Assembly (NCBI RefSeq): GCF_004359545.1
Contig: NZ_SCWB01000015.1
Location: forward strand, 1 to 64,000
DNA: 64,000 nt
Reading direction: 5' to 3'
Source: Macrococcus lamae
Lineage (GTDB): Bacteria > Bacillota > Bacilli > Staphylococcales > Staphylococcaceae
The notes under the pieces were generated by a model. The model did not search any database. It was not told where the DNA came from and saw nothing but the letters and a program-made list of their open reading frames with translations. A program made the position numbers and the translations under genes. Of this stretch, positions 55,480 through 64,000 are shown piece by piece. The first letter of the stretch is position 1, and each line of letters begins with the position of its first letter.

Positions 55480-55911
55480 CTAAAAATCCAGATCAATCAA
55501 TTCTTCTGCAATTTCTTCATAATGCTCTTCAGTTTCTTCATAGAATGTCTGCCAGTGTGTTCTATCCCATATTTCAATACGTGACGACACACCAATCACT
55601 ACACATTCCTTTGATAACTCTGCATACTCACGTAGATGAGATGGAATGTTGATTCGTCCCTGCTTGTCTAAATCGACTTCAACCGCTCCGGAAAAAAACA
55701 TTCTCATGAACTTACGTGCATCTTTTTTAGTAATCGGGAGCGTTTTAAGTTTCTCTTCAATCTTCTGCCATTCATTAAGTGTGTATCCAAAAAGACATTT
55801 ATCAAGGCCGCGAGTAATTACGAAATGTTCTGATAATTCACCACGGAACTTCGACGGGATAATTATTCGTCCCTTAGTATCCAACTGATGCTGATATTCA
55901 CCTATGAACAT
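55480..55911 (-). CDS. mraZ: Transcriptional regulator MraZ
   Basis: AbrB-like DNA-binding protein that controls its own operon, the division and wall cluster. Two SpoVT/AbrB-type repeats are visible, with [20 protein letters not shown] at the start and [16 protein letters not shown] in the second half. I start at 55911 (MFIGEYQ, 143 residues), which matches the family; a GTG at 55920 is in frame but out of register with the AGGGTGA SD. Candidate operator boxes lie 30-53 bases upstream. Confidence 0.94.
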   Translation of the reverse strand: MFIGEYQHQLDTKGRIIIPSKFRGELSEHFVITRGLDKCLFGYTLNEWQKIEEKLKTLPITKKDARKFMRMFFSGAVEVDLDKQGRINIPSHLREYAELSKECVVIGVSSRIEIWDRTHWQTFYEETEEHYEEIAEELIDLDF

Positions 55912-55940
55912 AGTCATCACCCTGCCTTAAATATAATTTA

Positions 55941-55964
55941 CCACATCCCCCCACTTTGTACCAC
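55941..55964 (-). promoter_or_regulatory. Candidate MraZ operator: three GTGG boxes at 10-base spacing
   Basis: On the minus strand GTGG occurs at 55961-55964, 55951-55954 and 55941-55944, exactly 10 bases apart, with the middle box extended to GTGGGGGG. MraZ in other bacteria binds short direct repeats of GTGGG-type boxes upstream of mraZ, one per helical turn. The boxes are the only such cluster in this leader and lie between an AT-rich upstream segment and the gene. Confidence 0.75.
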
Positions 55965-56011
55965 CGAAAATTAAAATTTTCACAATATATTATTTATTTA
56001 ATATAAAATAC

Positions 56012-56046
56012 AAAAAAGCCCCATTTCGACATTTGACGAAATGGGG
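56012..56046 (-). terminator. Intrinsic terminator after bshC
   Basis: A perfect 10-bp GC-rich stem (56019-56028 with 56037-56046) and 8-base loop is followed by six U on the minus strand. It insulates the division cluster from bshC, so mraZ needs its own promoter in 55965-56011. Confidence 0.88.
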
Positions 56047-56069
56047 TGAAAATACAGTGATAGCATACT

Positions 56070-57617
56070 TTATAACTTAATGACAACCTGATCATTAGTA
56101 TACACTAATTGATCACTTAATTTATTAAATATGCAGAAATCCGTTTCGTTGATTAATTGCATTGGGTGCCACGTTCTCTCCTGAAGGCCACTGCGTGGAT
56201 TGACAGTCAGTTCAATCTCCTTAAAGTGGCGGAGGATCACTTCATTTTTGATTCTGAGTTCACGATGATAGGCAGTTTTGAAATAATCAAGCTGCTGATA
56301 ATGATGTTTTAAATTGCTGTCAAGAAGCTGTTTAACCTGCGGCGATTCCGCATGCTGCTGCAGTTCATTAAAGCGCCCCGCAAGTTCATGTTCGAGCTGT
56401 CGGACCGCATCCAGCAGCTGTTTATTTTCTTCCTGTGTTAAAAACTGCTGCTGCAATGTTTTCATCCCGATCATTAGTATTTCTTGTATTTCCAGGTCAT
56501 ACTGCTCAAGGAGCTTTTGAATACGCTGGTTAACATAAGTCATCCGCATTCTTGGTACAAGAATCGGCATAGGTCGCCCAATATATGAAAATATATCAGC
56601 AAGTTCACTCCAGTACTTGATTTCAGAAGGTCCTCCCACAAAAGCAAGTGTGTTGAACATCAGTTCCTGCATAACAGGACGGGTCACTACGTTGTTTGAG
56701 AAGAGTTCAGGTTCGCTGTCAATTAACCTCAGTAGTTCTTCACGAGTAAAGGTGTCTTCAGATTTATTCAATTTATACTTTCCTTCTTCGAAGTTCAGCA
56801 GCTGCCTTTGATTCTCATACTTCATGAATAAATGAACGTTTGTACCCGTTTCTATCATCTTTTCCTGGCCCGCTTGTACTGATTTTTCCTGACCTGTGAC
56901 AAATGAATTATGAATTGCTTCATGATACTTCAGCAAGTATTTAAACGTTTCCTTCTCCAGACGACGGAACGACTGATCGTTGCTGTCAATCAGCAGCAGT
57001 CCTGAATTTTTGAATAGTTCATGAACTAATTGTTTGAACTGATCGGTCCATCTATTCGGGAGAGATGATAATAACTGATAAATATGCTTAGTCTGTTCAG
57101 TTTCTTCCAGAGCTGAAATAAAGTCATTGATTGTATCTTTCTTTTCTTCATCAGTCACAATGAAGTCAGACATAGAGGTTTCAACTTGACGTTTTGTCGC
57201 TACTTTAATCTTCTTGAGCGCTACACTGCTCTTATCATATATATAAGCATGGTTTACTTCACTAAAATCATGATCTTCTCCTGCAATCCAGAATACTGGA
57301 ACAATCGGACGGTTTAGTTGTTCAGACTGCTCTTTCGCCAGAACGATAATTGAAATGATTTTATGTATAGTGTAGAGAGGACTGATAAATAAACCTGCCT
57401 GCTGTCCTCCGATGATTACAGGTGCCCCCTGTGACAGTGCTGATAGATTATTCCGCTGATTCTCAGTCATACCGAGCGGTTCCATGTAGCTGGTTATAAT
57501 GTCCGCAAGCTGCTGCGTATGATGATGAGGATCCAGTGCTGATCGTTCTTTAAACACTTGTTGAGGAAATTCCTCGCCGTAACATTTCTCCTGGTCTTTG
57601 ACCGTTAGTATCTCCAT
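56070..57617 (-). CDS. bshC: Bacillithiol biosynthesis cysteine-adding enzyme BshC
   Basis: Proposed to add cysteine to glucosaminyl-malate in the last step of bacillithiol synthesis, the main low-molecular thiol of staphylococci. The 515-residue protein has a Rossmann-like part with VIIGGQQAGLFISPLYTIHKI and FWIAGEDHDFSEVNHAYI (the HxxH/D-type site), and a long C-terminal coiled coil (about 390-450) rich in Gln/Leu. The length is a little short for the family (about 535). GAAGGAG precedes the start. It sits just upstream of mraZ, as in Bacillus and Staphylococcus. Confidence 0.94.
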   Translation of the reverse strand: MEILTVKDQEKCYGEEFPQQVFKERSALDPHHHTQQLADIITSYMEPLGMTENQRNNLSALSQGAPVIIGGQQAGLFISPLYTIHKIISIIVLAKEQSEQLNRPIVPVFWIAGEDHDFSEVNHAYIYDKSSVALKKIKVATKRQVETSMSDFIVTDEEKKDTINDFISALEETEQTKHIYQLLSSLPNRWTDQFKQLVHELFKNSGLLLIDSNDQSFRRLEKETFKYLLKYHEAIHNSFVTGQEKSVQAGQEKMIETGTNVHLFMKYENQRQLLNFEEGKYKLNKSEDTFTREELLRLIDSEPELFSNNVVTRPVMQELMFNTLAFVGGPSEIKYWSELADIFSYIGRPMPILVPRMRMTYVNQRIQKLLEQYDLEIQEILMIGMKTLQQQFLTQEENKQLLDAVRQLEHELAGRFNELQQHAESPQVKQLLDSNLKHHYQQLDYFKTAYHRELRIKNEVILRHFKEIELTVNPRSGLQERTWHPMQLINETDFCIFNKLSDQLVYTNDQVVIKL

Positions 57618-57648
57618 TGCTGATACTCCTTCACGTTATTCTTTTAAT

Positions 57649-57677
57649 AGTATAATAACTTTAAAGCAATAATACAA
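57649..57677 (-). promoter_or_regulatory. Probable promoter of bshC
   Basis: On the minus strand TTGTAT (57672-57677) and TATACT (57649-57654) are 17 bases apart, about 30 bases before the bshC start. Confidence 0.6.
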
Positions 57678-57686
57678 TGTTCCGGC

Positions 57687-57716
57687 TTGTTATCATTGAT
57701 TTTCCATAGGTATAAT
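57687..57716 (+). promoter_or_regulatory. Probable promoter of the GNAT gene
   Basis: TTGTTA (57687-57692) and a perfect TATAAT (57711-57716) are 18 bases apart, 21 bases before the start codon. It is divergent from the bshC promoter, with about 10 bases between the two -35 boxes. Confidence 0.7.
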
Positions 57717-57737
57717 ATGACCAAGGAGTGATTTATT

Positions 57738-58190
57738 ATGACAGAAGTTAAAAAGTTAGAAATCAATTACAAGACAGCAGAGGACTTCAAGAAATTCAGG
57801 GAAGTCGGTAATCAGGAATTATTGATGGTCAATGAATTGGAAGGCAATATGATGGATTCCGACATAAACTCTCCGTTCTATGGTATTTATGTCGGAGACA
57901 ATCTCGCTGCTCGCATGTGCCTGTTCAAGAAAGATGAAGTAAGTAATCCTTATTTTGATGATGCAACAGACTACTTAGTATTATGGAAATTAGAAGTACT
58001 AGAAAACTATCAGAAGAAAGGGTATGGCAAGCAGCTAATTGATTACGCAAAATCATATGGACTACCGATTAAGACAGCACCAAGATTACAGGCTGCCCCC
58101 TTTTTTGAAAAACAAGGGTTCGTACCGCTGGAATATAATCTGGAACGCGATTTAAACGAAAATGTCTATGTCTGGTATCCACAGAACTGA
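57738..58190 (+). CDS. GNAT-family N-acetyltransferase (YlbP-like)
   Basis: A 150-residue acetyltransferase. The acetyl-CoA binding loop is seen in LEVLENYQKKGYGKQLIDYAK (motif A, QxxGxG type), followed by PRLQAAPFFEKQGFVPLEY near the C-terminus. The substrate is unknown. Its place next to rpmF matches ylbP of Bacillus, though ylbP is not characterised either. AAGGAGTG and a good promoter precede it. Confidence 0.88.
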   Translation: MTEVKKLEINYKTAEDFKKFREVGNQELLMVNELEGNMMDSDINSPFYGIYVGDNLAARMCLFKKDEVSNPYFDDATDYLVLWKLEVLENYQKKGYGKQLIDYAKSYGLPIKTAPRLQAAPFFEKQGFVPLEYNLERDLNENVYVWYPQN

Positions 58191-58209
58191 CAGGCAGGAA
58201 AGAAATAAA

Positions 58210-58246
58210 AAAATCTTCTATTCCACAGTGTAGAATAGAAGATTTT
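58210..58246. terminator. Bidirectional terminator between the GNAT gene and rpmF
   Basis: A perfect 14-bp stem (58210-58223 with 58233-58246) with A and T runs at its ends lies between two convergent genes and can serve both strands. Confidence 0.85.
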
Positions 58247-58248
58247 AA

Positions 58249-58422
58249 TTATTTAGCTACAACTTCTTTACCGTTATATGCACCACATGATGGGCAAACG
58301 CGGTGAGATAATTTCATTTCACCACAGCTTGAACATTCAACCATGCCAGGCACTGAAATTTTGAAGTGTGTACGACGTTTTCTTTTCGCTGTTTTAGACG
58401 TTCTTCTTTTAGGTACTGCCAT
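58249..58422 (-). CDS. rpmF: 50S ribosomal protein L32
   Basis: Small ribosomal protein of 57 residues. It begins [19 protein letters not shown] and has a zinc ribbon of two CxxC pairs (CSSC and CPSC), so this is the zinc-binding (C+) form. The start at 58422 has AGAGGAGGAG upstream; the frame is open further but the extra residues overlap yceD in another frame. It follows yceD by about 30 bases, the conserved yceD-rpmF pair. Confidence 0.96.
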   Translation of the reverse strand: MAVPKRRTSKTAKRKRRTHFKISVPGMVECSSCGEMKLSHRVCPSCGAYNGKEVVAK

Positions 58423-58453
58423 TTTTTTCTCCTCCTCTACTTGAGACTGTTCG

Positions 58454-58966
58454 TTAAGACTTGCTATCAAGTAAATCTTGCAGTTTCGCAAATCTCGGAT
58501 CAACTTTAGGTGTATCTTCCTGAGTTAACTGATCCTCATCAACAACTTCCCAGCCATTGCCTTGTGTCAACGACATTTCAACATCGTCTTTAATGACACG
58601 GACTGGTTTATTTAATACGACGAGTTCTTCAACGACTGGCTTAATATCAATCAATCCATTAACAATTTCATGTCGATTTAATTCCTCATCAAGATCAAAC
58701 TCATTCATGTCGAAGATTTCAAGGGATTCAATATGAATCGGCACTTCTACCGGCTCCAGTGTACGGGCACAGCTCATAGTATAGCTGCCAGTGATGATTA
58801 GATCAGCATAGACTTCTCTAGTTCTTGTAGTTAACTGCCCTTCTACATGGATAGTGGATAAATCAATCAACTGAAGGTTTTCAATGAGATGCGGGAACTC
58901 CAGATCAGTTTCAAAACTAAGCGGCGCATCCTGGTGTTTCCGAAGTTGTGTAATTGACCATTTCAT
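58454..58966 (-). CDS. yceD: YceD/DUF177 protein, 23S rRNA accumulation factor
   Basis: Conserved protein always found before rpmF, linked to 23S rRNA accumulation in plants and E. coli. The 170 residues start [13 protein letters not shown] and contain the family segment [14 protein letters not shown] and the C-terminal [12 protein letters not shown] chose the ATG at 58966, which has AGAGG 8 nt upstream; a GTG three codons earlier is the alternative. Bacillus calls the homologue ylbN. It is divergent from tmcAL, with both promoters in about 120 bases. Confidence 0.92.
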   Translation of the reverse strand: MKWSITQLRKHQDAPLSFETDLEFPHLIENLQLIDLSTIHVEGQLTTRTREVYADLIITGSYTMSCARTLEPVEVPIHIESLEIFDMNEFDLDEELNRHEIVNGLIDIKPVVEELVVLNKPVRVIKDDVEMSLTQGNGWEVVDEDQLTQEDTPKVDPRFAKLQDLLDSKS

Positions 58967-59088
58967 AGGTTTCACCTCTTACAAACACAAAATTTATTTT
59001 AACTTTAAATATAGTTATTTGTCAAGATTTTTTCTTAACACTAAATTTGATACAATCATTATTATAAACTTAAAAGGCGGGAATATCA

Positions 59089-61191
<2,103 letters not shown>

Positions 61192-61229
61192 CTTACCACC
61201 TACTTAATCTATTATAAAGGAGTCCCACT

Positions 61230-61619
61230 ATGTCTCAATCTTTCATTACACTCGGAAAAGGGTACAGTGATTTCTTTGAGCTCGAAGAACTGATTGCCTA
61301 TAATCATGACAGAATCCATAAGATTGTCTGTCTCCATACAACGCTTGAGCAGGAACCGAAGTCGAGCGTGCTGATTATTATGAAACCTACACGTCAAGGA
61401 AACTTCCAGGGCATATACTCTATTTTCGAAGCGATTCCCTACCCTTATCCTCATAGTAACAAGCGTTTTGATTTTATCAAATCATGGGCAGCCGGGCAAT
61501 CTTTAACTGTTCACGAACTAGAAGTCAAAGCGAAGCATCATTTTTATGAAGAAGATCTTTATTATAATTATTTGACCGGTGTGCTGAGATTGCAGCGCCT
61601 TTTACCCCCGATGCACTGA
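61230..61619 (+). CDS. Uncharacterised conserved-looking protein, 129 aa
   Basis: I do not recognise a named family. A strong SD (AAAGGAG) and normal codon use support it as a real gene. The protein is soluble-looking, with no signal or membrane span. Features include KPTRQGNFQGIYSIFEAIPY in the middle and an Arg/Leu-rich end (LRLQRLLPPM). Its position between rsmD and ylbG, on the opposite strand from both, suggests a conserved staphylococcal hypothetical. Its 3' end overlaps ylbG by 18 bases, tail to tail. Confidence 0.8.
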   Translation: MSQSFITLGKGYSDFFELEELIAYNHDRIHKIVCLHTTLEQEPKSSVLIIMKPTRQGNFQGIYSIFEAIPYPYPHSNKRFDFIKSWAAGQSLTVHELEVKAKHHFYEEDLYYNYLTGVLRLQRLLPPMH

Positions 61620-61847
61620 TTCATATTGCCGCTCTAATGTATTATAAGGTGATACTTGAACATCTACCACATATTTAAGTTTTATCAGTTGTTCAAGTAT
61701 GTCTTCAGTCTTATCATGATCAATATATATGGATAGCCATTTGTCTTTTTTGTTTGAATAGACAATATGACCGAATTTTCTTATTTGACGTTCATGTTTC
61801 GAACTTTTTAAATAAACGATTAAATTTGTTCTCTCAATTAAATTCAT
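61602..61847 (-). CDS. ylbG: YlbG-family protein (DUF2129)
   Basis: Small conserved Firmicute protein of unknown function, 81 residues, with TNLIVYLKSSKHERQIRKFGHIVYSNKKDKW and VDVQVSPYNTLE, typical of the family. Two adjacent ATGs at 61850 and 61847 are possible; GAGG is 7 nt from the second. An upstream extension to 61934 would overlap the glpQ promoter and has no SD. In Bacillus ylbG lies between ylbF and rsmD, which fits this neighbourhood. Confidence 0.88.
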   Translation of the reverse strand: MNLIERTNLIVYLKSSKHERQIRKFGHIVYSNKKDKWLSIYIDHDKTEDILEQLIKLKYVVDVQVSPYNTLERQYESVHRG

Positions 61848-61934
61848 CATATAACCTCGTCTCACTGTTTCTTTAATAGTATCATTATCTCTGTTAAAAT
61901 ATAAAGTAGCAAAAATATCGAAGGAGGCACTCAC

Positions 61935-62852
61935 TTGAATAAAAAGAGAACAATCACCGCATTAGCTTTAGTAACTGCATACGTAGGATCTATTGCTGCA
62001 ACTAAAGCAATGATCAAACCTGAAAAAAGAAAAATCAAGCCTTACTTCAACAGCCGGTCGCCTTATATCTTTGCACACCGCGGCGGCATGCATCTTGCTC
62101 CAGAAAATACGATGGCAGCATTCAAGGAAGCAAAAGCGTTCCAGGTAGATGGATTTGAAATCGATATCCGCCTGACTAAGGACGAAGAAATTGTGGTCTT
62201 CCATGATGCGTATGTGGATCGTGTGTCTAATGGCACTGGGAAAGTCATCAATCATACACTTGAGGAATTACATGCACTTGATTTCGGCTATCATTTTAAG
62301 GACGTTCACGGAGAATATATCTTCCGTGGTCATCCAGATGCTAAAATCGTCACATTACAGGAGCTGATCCAGACATTTCCAGGTATGAGAATCAATATTG
62401 ATATAAAAGATGCTCCTGGTACATCAGCCGGAAAACTTATTCCTTCTCTTCTCTATCGATTGATCCATCAATTAAAGGCATTCGATAATGTGCTTGTGAC
62501 AAGCTTTTATGATGTACAGGTGAAGCGTTTTAATATTTACGGAGAAGACCGCATTGCAACTGGTGCAAGCCGAAAGGAGGCAGCGAAAACTTATTTACTG
62601 TTCAATACTGGATTTGGTCATGTCTATCAGCCAAAGGTTGATACTTTTCAGATTCCAGCGGTATATAAAGGCATTCGTCTTGATAAAGATCATTTTATCA
62701 ACTATTTACAGAAGTATAACCTGGCTGTAGGTTACTGGGTTATTAACACTATAGATGAGATGGATGAATTACTCGCTAAAGGCGCTCATACAATCGTCAC
62801 CGATAGACCGGATCTTGCTTATCATCTGATCAGAGACAAATATCGCAAATGA
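61935..62852 (+). CDS. glpQ: Membrane-anchored glycerophosphodiester phosphodiesterase
   Basis: Hydrolyses glycerophosphodiesters to glycerol-3-phosphate and an alcohol. The start is a TTG, 7 nt after AAGGAGG. A hydrophobic segment at 8-26 without a lipobox cysteine suggests an uncleaved anchor with the enzyme outside the cell. GDPD motifs are intact: AHRGG (H48, R49) with PENT, E75 and D77 in FEIDIRLT, and H90-D91. The TIM-barrel core continues to TDRPDLAYHL. Possible substrates are lipid or teichoic acid breakdown products; this is inference. Confidence 0.92.
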   Translation: MNKKRTITALALVTAYVGSIAATKAMIKPEKRKIKPYFNSRSPYIFAHRGGMHLAPENTMAAFKEAKAFQVDGFEIDIRLTKDEEIVVFHDAYVDRVSNGTGKVINHTLEELHALDFGYHFKDVHGEYIFRGHPDAKIVTLQELIQTFPGMRINIDIKDAPGTSAGKLIPSLLYRLIHQLKAFDNVLVTSFYDVQVKRFNIYGEDRIATGASRKEAAKTYLLFNTGFGHVYQPKVDTFQIPAVYKGIRLDKDHFINYLQKYNLAVGYWVINTIDEMDELLAKGAHTIVTDRPDLAYHLIRDKYRK

Positions 62853-62862
62853 ATATTGAAAT

Positions 62863-62920
62863 AAAAGTGCACCTTAAGAAACCGAAGCGTTATGTTTCGT
62901 TTTCCTAAAGTGCCTTTTTT
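62863..62920 (+). terminator. Intrinsic terminator after glpQ
   Basis: A long imperfect hairpin (AAAAGTGCACCTTAAGAAA arm pairing with TTTTCCTAAAGTGCCTTTT) with a short loop near 62890 ends in six T, 10 bases after the glpQ stop. Confidence 0.75.
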
Positions 62921-62978
62921 ATAGAAATTAATATGAGTCCCTGGCATTTAATAATAACAGAATAGCAACATTACTTAT

Positions 62979-63560
62979 CTATACAAACTTTTTATCTTCT
63001 AGAGCTTTCAGCTCGTAAATAGTGATGAACTTAAGATGATGCCTGCCTGCTATATACAGCCCATTTGATTCTATGACTTCAGCCGGTGAAAGTCTATTCC
63101 GGTCGTATAGATAAATCATTCCATTCTTCTTCAGCACCCGCTTAAGTTCAGCTACTATTTCACTCTGATGAAATAAAGTGTGAAAAGGAACCGCTACTAT
63201 CGCATAATGAAACTTTTTATTTTTATATGGAATTACTTGAGGTTGAAGGAACTTGTATGAAAAATGCGGATAGAGATGAATAGCTGTCTGCATAAGTGCA
63301 GGTGACTGGTCAACATAGTAACCTTTAATGACCATGTTCTGATCAATTTCGCTAAGCAGCCGCCCATGATGACAGCCCACACAGATGATTTTAGACATTG
63401 CTGTAAAAGAATGGTGATGGATGAGCCATTGTTCAAATTGATGAATCAACAAATAATGAACAGCCTGCAGCCGATAAACTTTTTGATTCGGCTGATTAAA
63501 GAAAGCATTACGCTCTCGCCATTTTCTCCTCAGTTTATCCTGAATCTTCTCCTCTTTCAT
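62979..63560 (-). CDS. Methyltransferase-like protein (class I SAM fold), 193 aa
   Basis: The fold is suggested by IICVGCHHGRLLSEI, where a Rossmann motif I would read xVGCGxGxL, then VIKGYYVDQSPALMQTA with an acidic residue at the end of strand 2, and IVAELKRVLKKNGMIYLYD, the usual motif near strands 4-5. The first 50 residues are basic and aromatic. The second glycine of motif I is replaced by histidine, so SAM binding is not assured. The substrate is unknown. AAGGAG is 8 nt upstream, 12 bases after ylbF, so it is probably co-transcribed with it. Confidence 0.75.
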   Translation of the reverse strand: MKEEKIQDKLRRKWRERNAFFNQPNQKVYRLQAVHYLLIHQFEQWLIHHHSFTAMSKIICVGCHHGRLLSEIDQNMVIKGYYVDQSPALMQTAIHLYPHFSYKFLQPQVIPYKNKKFHYAIVAVPFHTLFHQSEIVAELKRVLKKNGMIYLYDRNRLSPAEVIESNGLYIAGRHHLKFITIYELKALEDKKFV

Positions 63561-63572
63561 ACATTCCGCTCC

Positions 63573-64000
63573 TTATGCCGAACATGAACAGCCACCGCTG
63601 CACTGATGGTCTGCTGTAAAGAATGGATTTCCTCTGTCAACTTTAATATCGCTTGAGATCGCATTAGATACGATGACAATCACTTCATCCAGCAATGACT
63701 GAAGCACCGTTTCCGACTGCTTAGCTGCGGCTACTAACGGATGCATCTCATAATCTTTCTTGGCACGTCTCGTCTTAAGCATGACTTCCATATAATCTGG
63801 ATGATATCTTCCGAAACGCATGACTTCATCATACTGTTCCTTCATCTTGACAAAGTCTTTTCTTAATTTTTCTACTTCTGAATTGCTTTGCATTCGTTGC
63901 ATATTATTCTTATAATTAACATAACTTTCACTGTTGATAATCATGTGGTTAATGCCGTCAGCATGATCCATCAGTTCAAAGATAGCATCATCATATACCA
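63573..64000 (-). CDS. ylbF: YlbF/RicF-family protein (5' end cut by the window)
   Basis: Homologue of Bacillus RicF, part of the RicA-RicF-RicT complex that promotes RNA processing by RNase Y and carries iron-sulfur clusters. The helical ylbF domain (LRKDFVKMKEQYDEVMRF, HPLVAAAKQSE) and a C-terminal cysteine cluster (CSGGCSC) support this. The reading frame stays open to the right edge. The last two visible bases are TG of a codon followed by V-Y-D-D-A-I-F-E-L, so the true start is probably an NTG at 64001, giving about 142 residues. Confidence 0.88.
   Translation of the reverse strand, partial: VYDDAIFELMDHADGINHMIINSESYVNYKNNMQRMQSNSEVEKLRKDFVKMKEQYDEVMRFGRYHPDYMEVMLKTRRAKKDYEMHPLVAAAKQSETVLQSLLDEVIVIVSNAISSDIKVDRGNPFFTADHQCSGGCSCSA

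Overview
This is a 64 kb stretch of chromosomal core genome from a low-GC Gram-positive coccus of the family Staphylococcaceae. FtsZ, DivIVA, SepF and PBP1 read like close relatives of the Staphylococcus proteins, and the order of the division, pyrimidine and rlmN-stp-prkC blocks is the staphylococcal/bacillar one. A complete glycogen operon, which I do not expect in Staphylococcus aureus, points to Macrococcus/Macrococcoides or a close relative. The genus is inferred, not proven. I see no prophage, insertion sequence, CRISPR array, tRNA or rRNA gene. Most genes lie on the minus strand, so transcription mostly runs from right to left. No stretch longer than 300 bases lacks a gene.

Layout, left to right. 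(1) 1-13.3 kb: the tail of a minus-strand block for translation, coenzyme A and signalling: gmk-rpoZ, coaBC-priA, and def-fmt-rsmB-rlmN-stp-prkC, whose genes mostly overlap by a few bases. rqcH (ribosome quality control) is divergent from gmk. (2) 13.4-25.4 kb: a glycogen module. glgB-glgC-glgD-glgA-glgP is a tight minus-strand operon for synthesis and phosphorolysis. Divergent from it are pulA (debranching) and pgcA (glucose-1-P/glucose-6-P interconversion). Together they make a closed cycle from glucose-6-P to glycogen and back. (3) 25.5-37.8 kb: an uncharacterised membrane protein, then the full de novo UMP operon pyrR-pyrP-pyrB-pyrC-carA-carB-pyrK-pyrD-pyrF-pyrE. It has a sigma-A-like promoter and two PyrR-type attenuators. 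The middle of this operon is clearly richer in GC than its flanks. (4) 37.8-42.2 kb: rluD, lspA and ileS, with an isoleucine-type T-box leader before ileS. (5) 42.2-55.9 kb: the division and cell wall cluster mraZ-rsmH-ftsL-pbp1-mraY-murD-divIB-ftsA-ftsZ-pgeF-ylmE-sepF-ylmG-ylmH-divIVA. A candidate MraZ operator of three GTGG boxes at exact 10-base spacing precedes mraZ. (6) 56-64 kb: bshC (bacillithiol), a GNAT acetyltransferase, yceD-rpmF, tmcAL, rsmD-coaD, an unknown ORF, ylbG, a membrane-anchored glycerophosphodiester phosphodiesterase, a small methyltransferase-like protein and ylbF, which is cut by the right edge.

The window is mainly ordinary housekeeping DNA, and I did not find a convincing new multi-gene system. 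The parts most worth a second look are the glycogen module inserted in an otherwise conserved order, the compositional mosaic in the pyr operon, several leader RNAs (the ileS T-box, the second pyr attenuator, hairpins before coaBC and mraY), the MraZ boxes, and three uncharacterised small genes. Starts were reassigned for many genes from Shine-Dalgarno (SD) spacing and family N-termini. All hairpins were found by eye.
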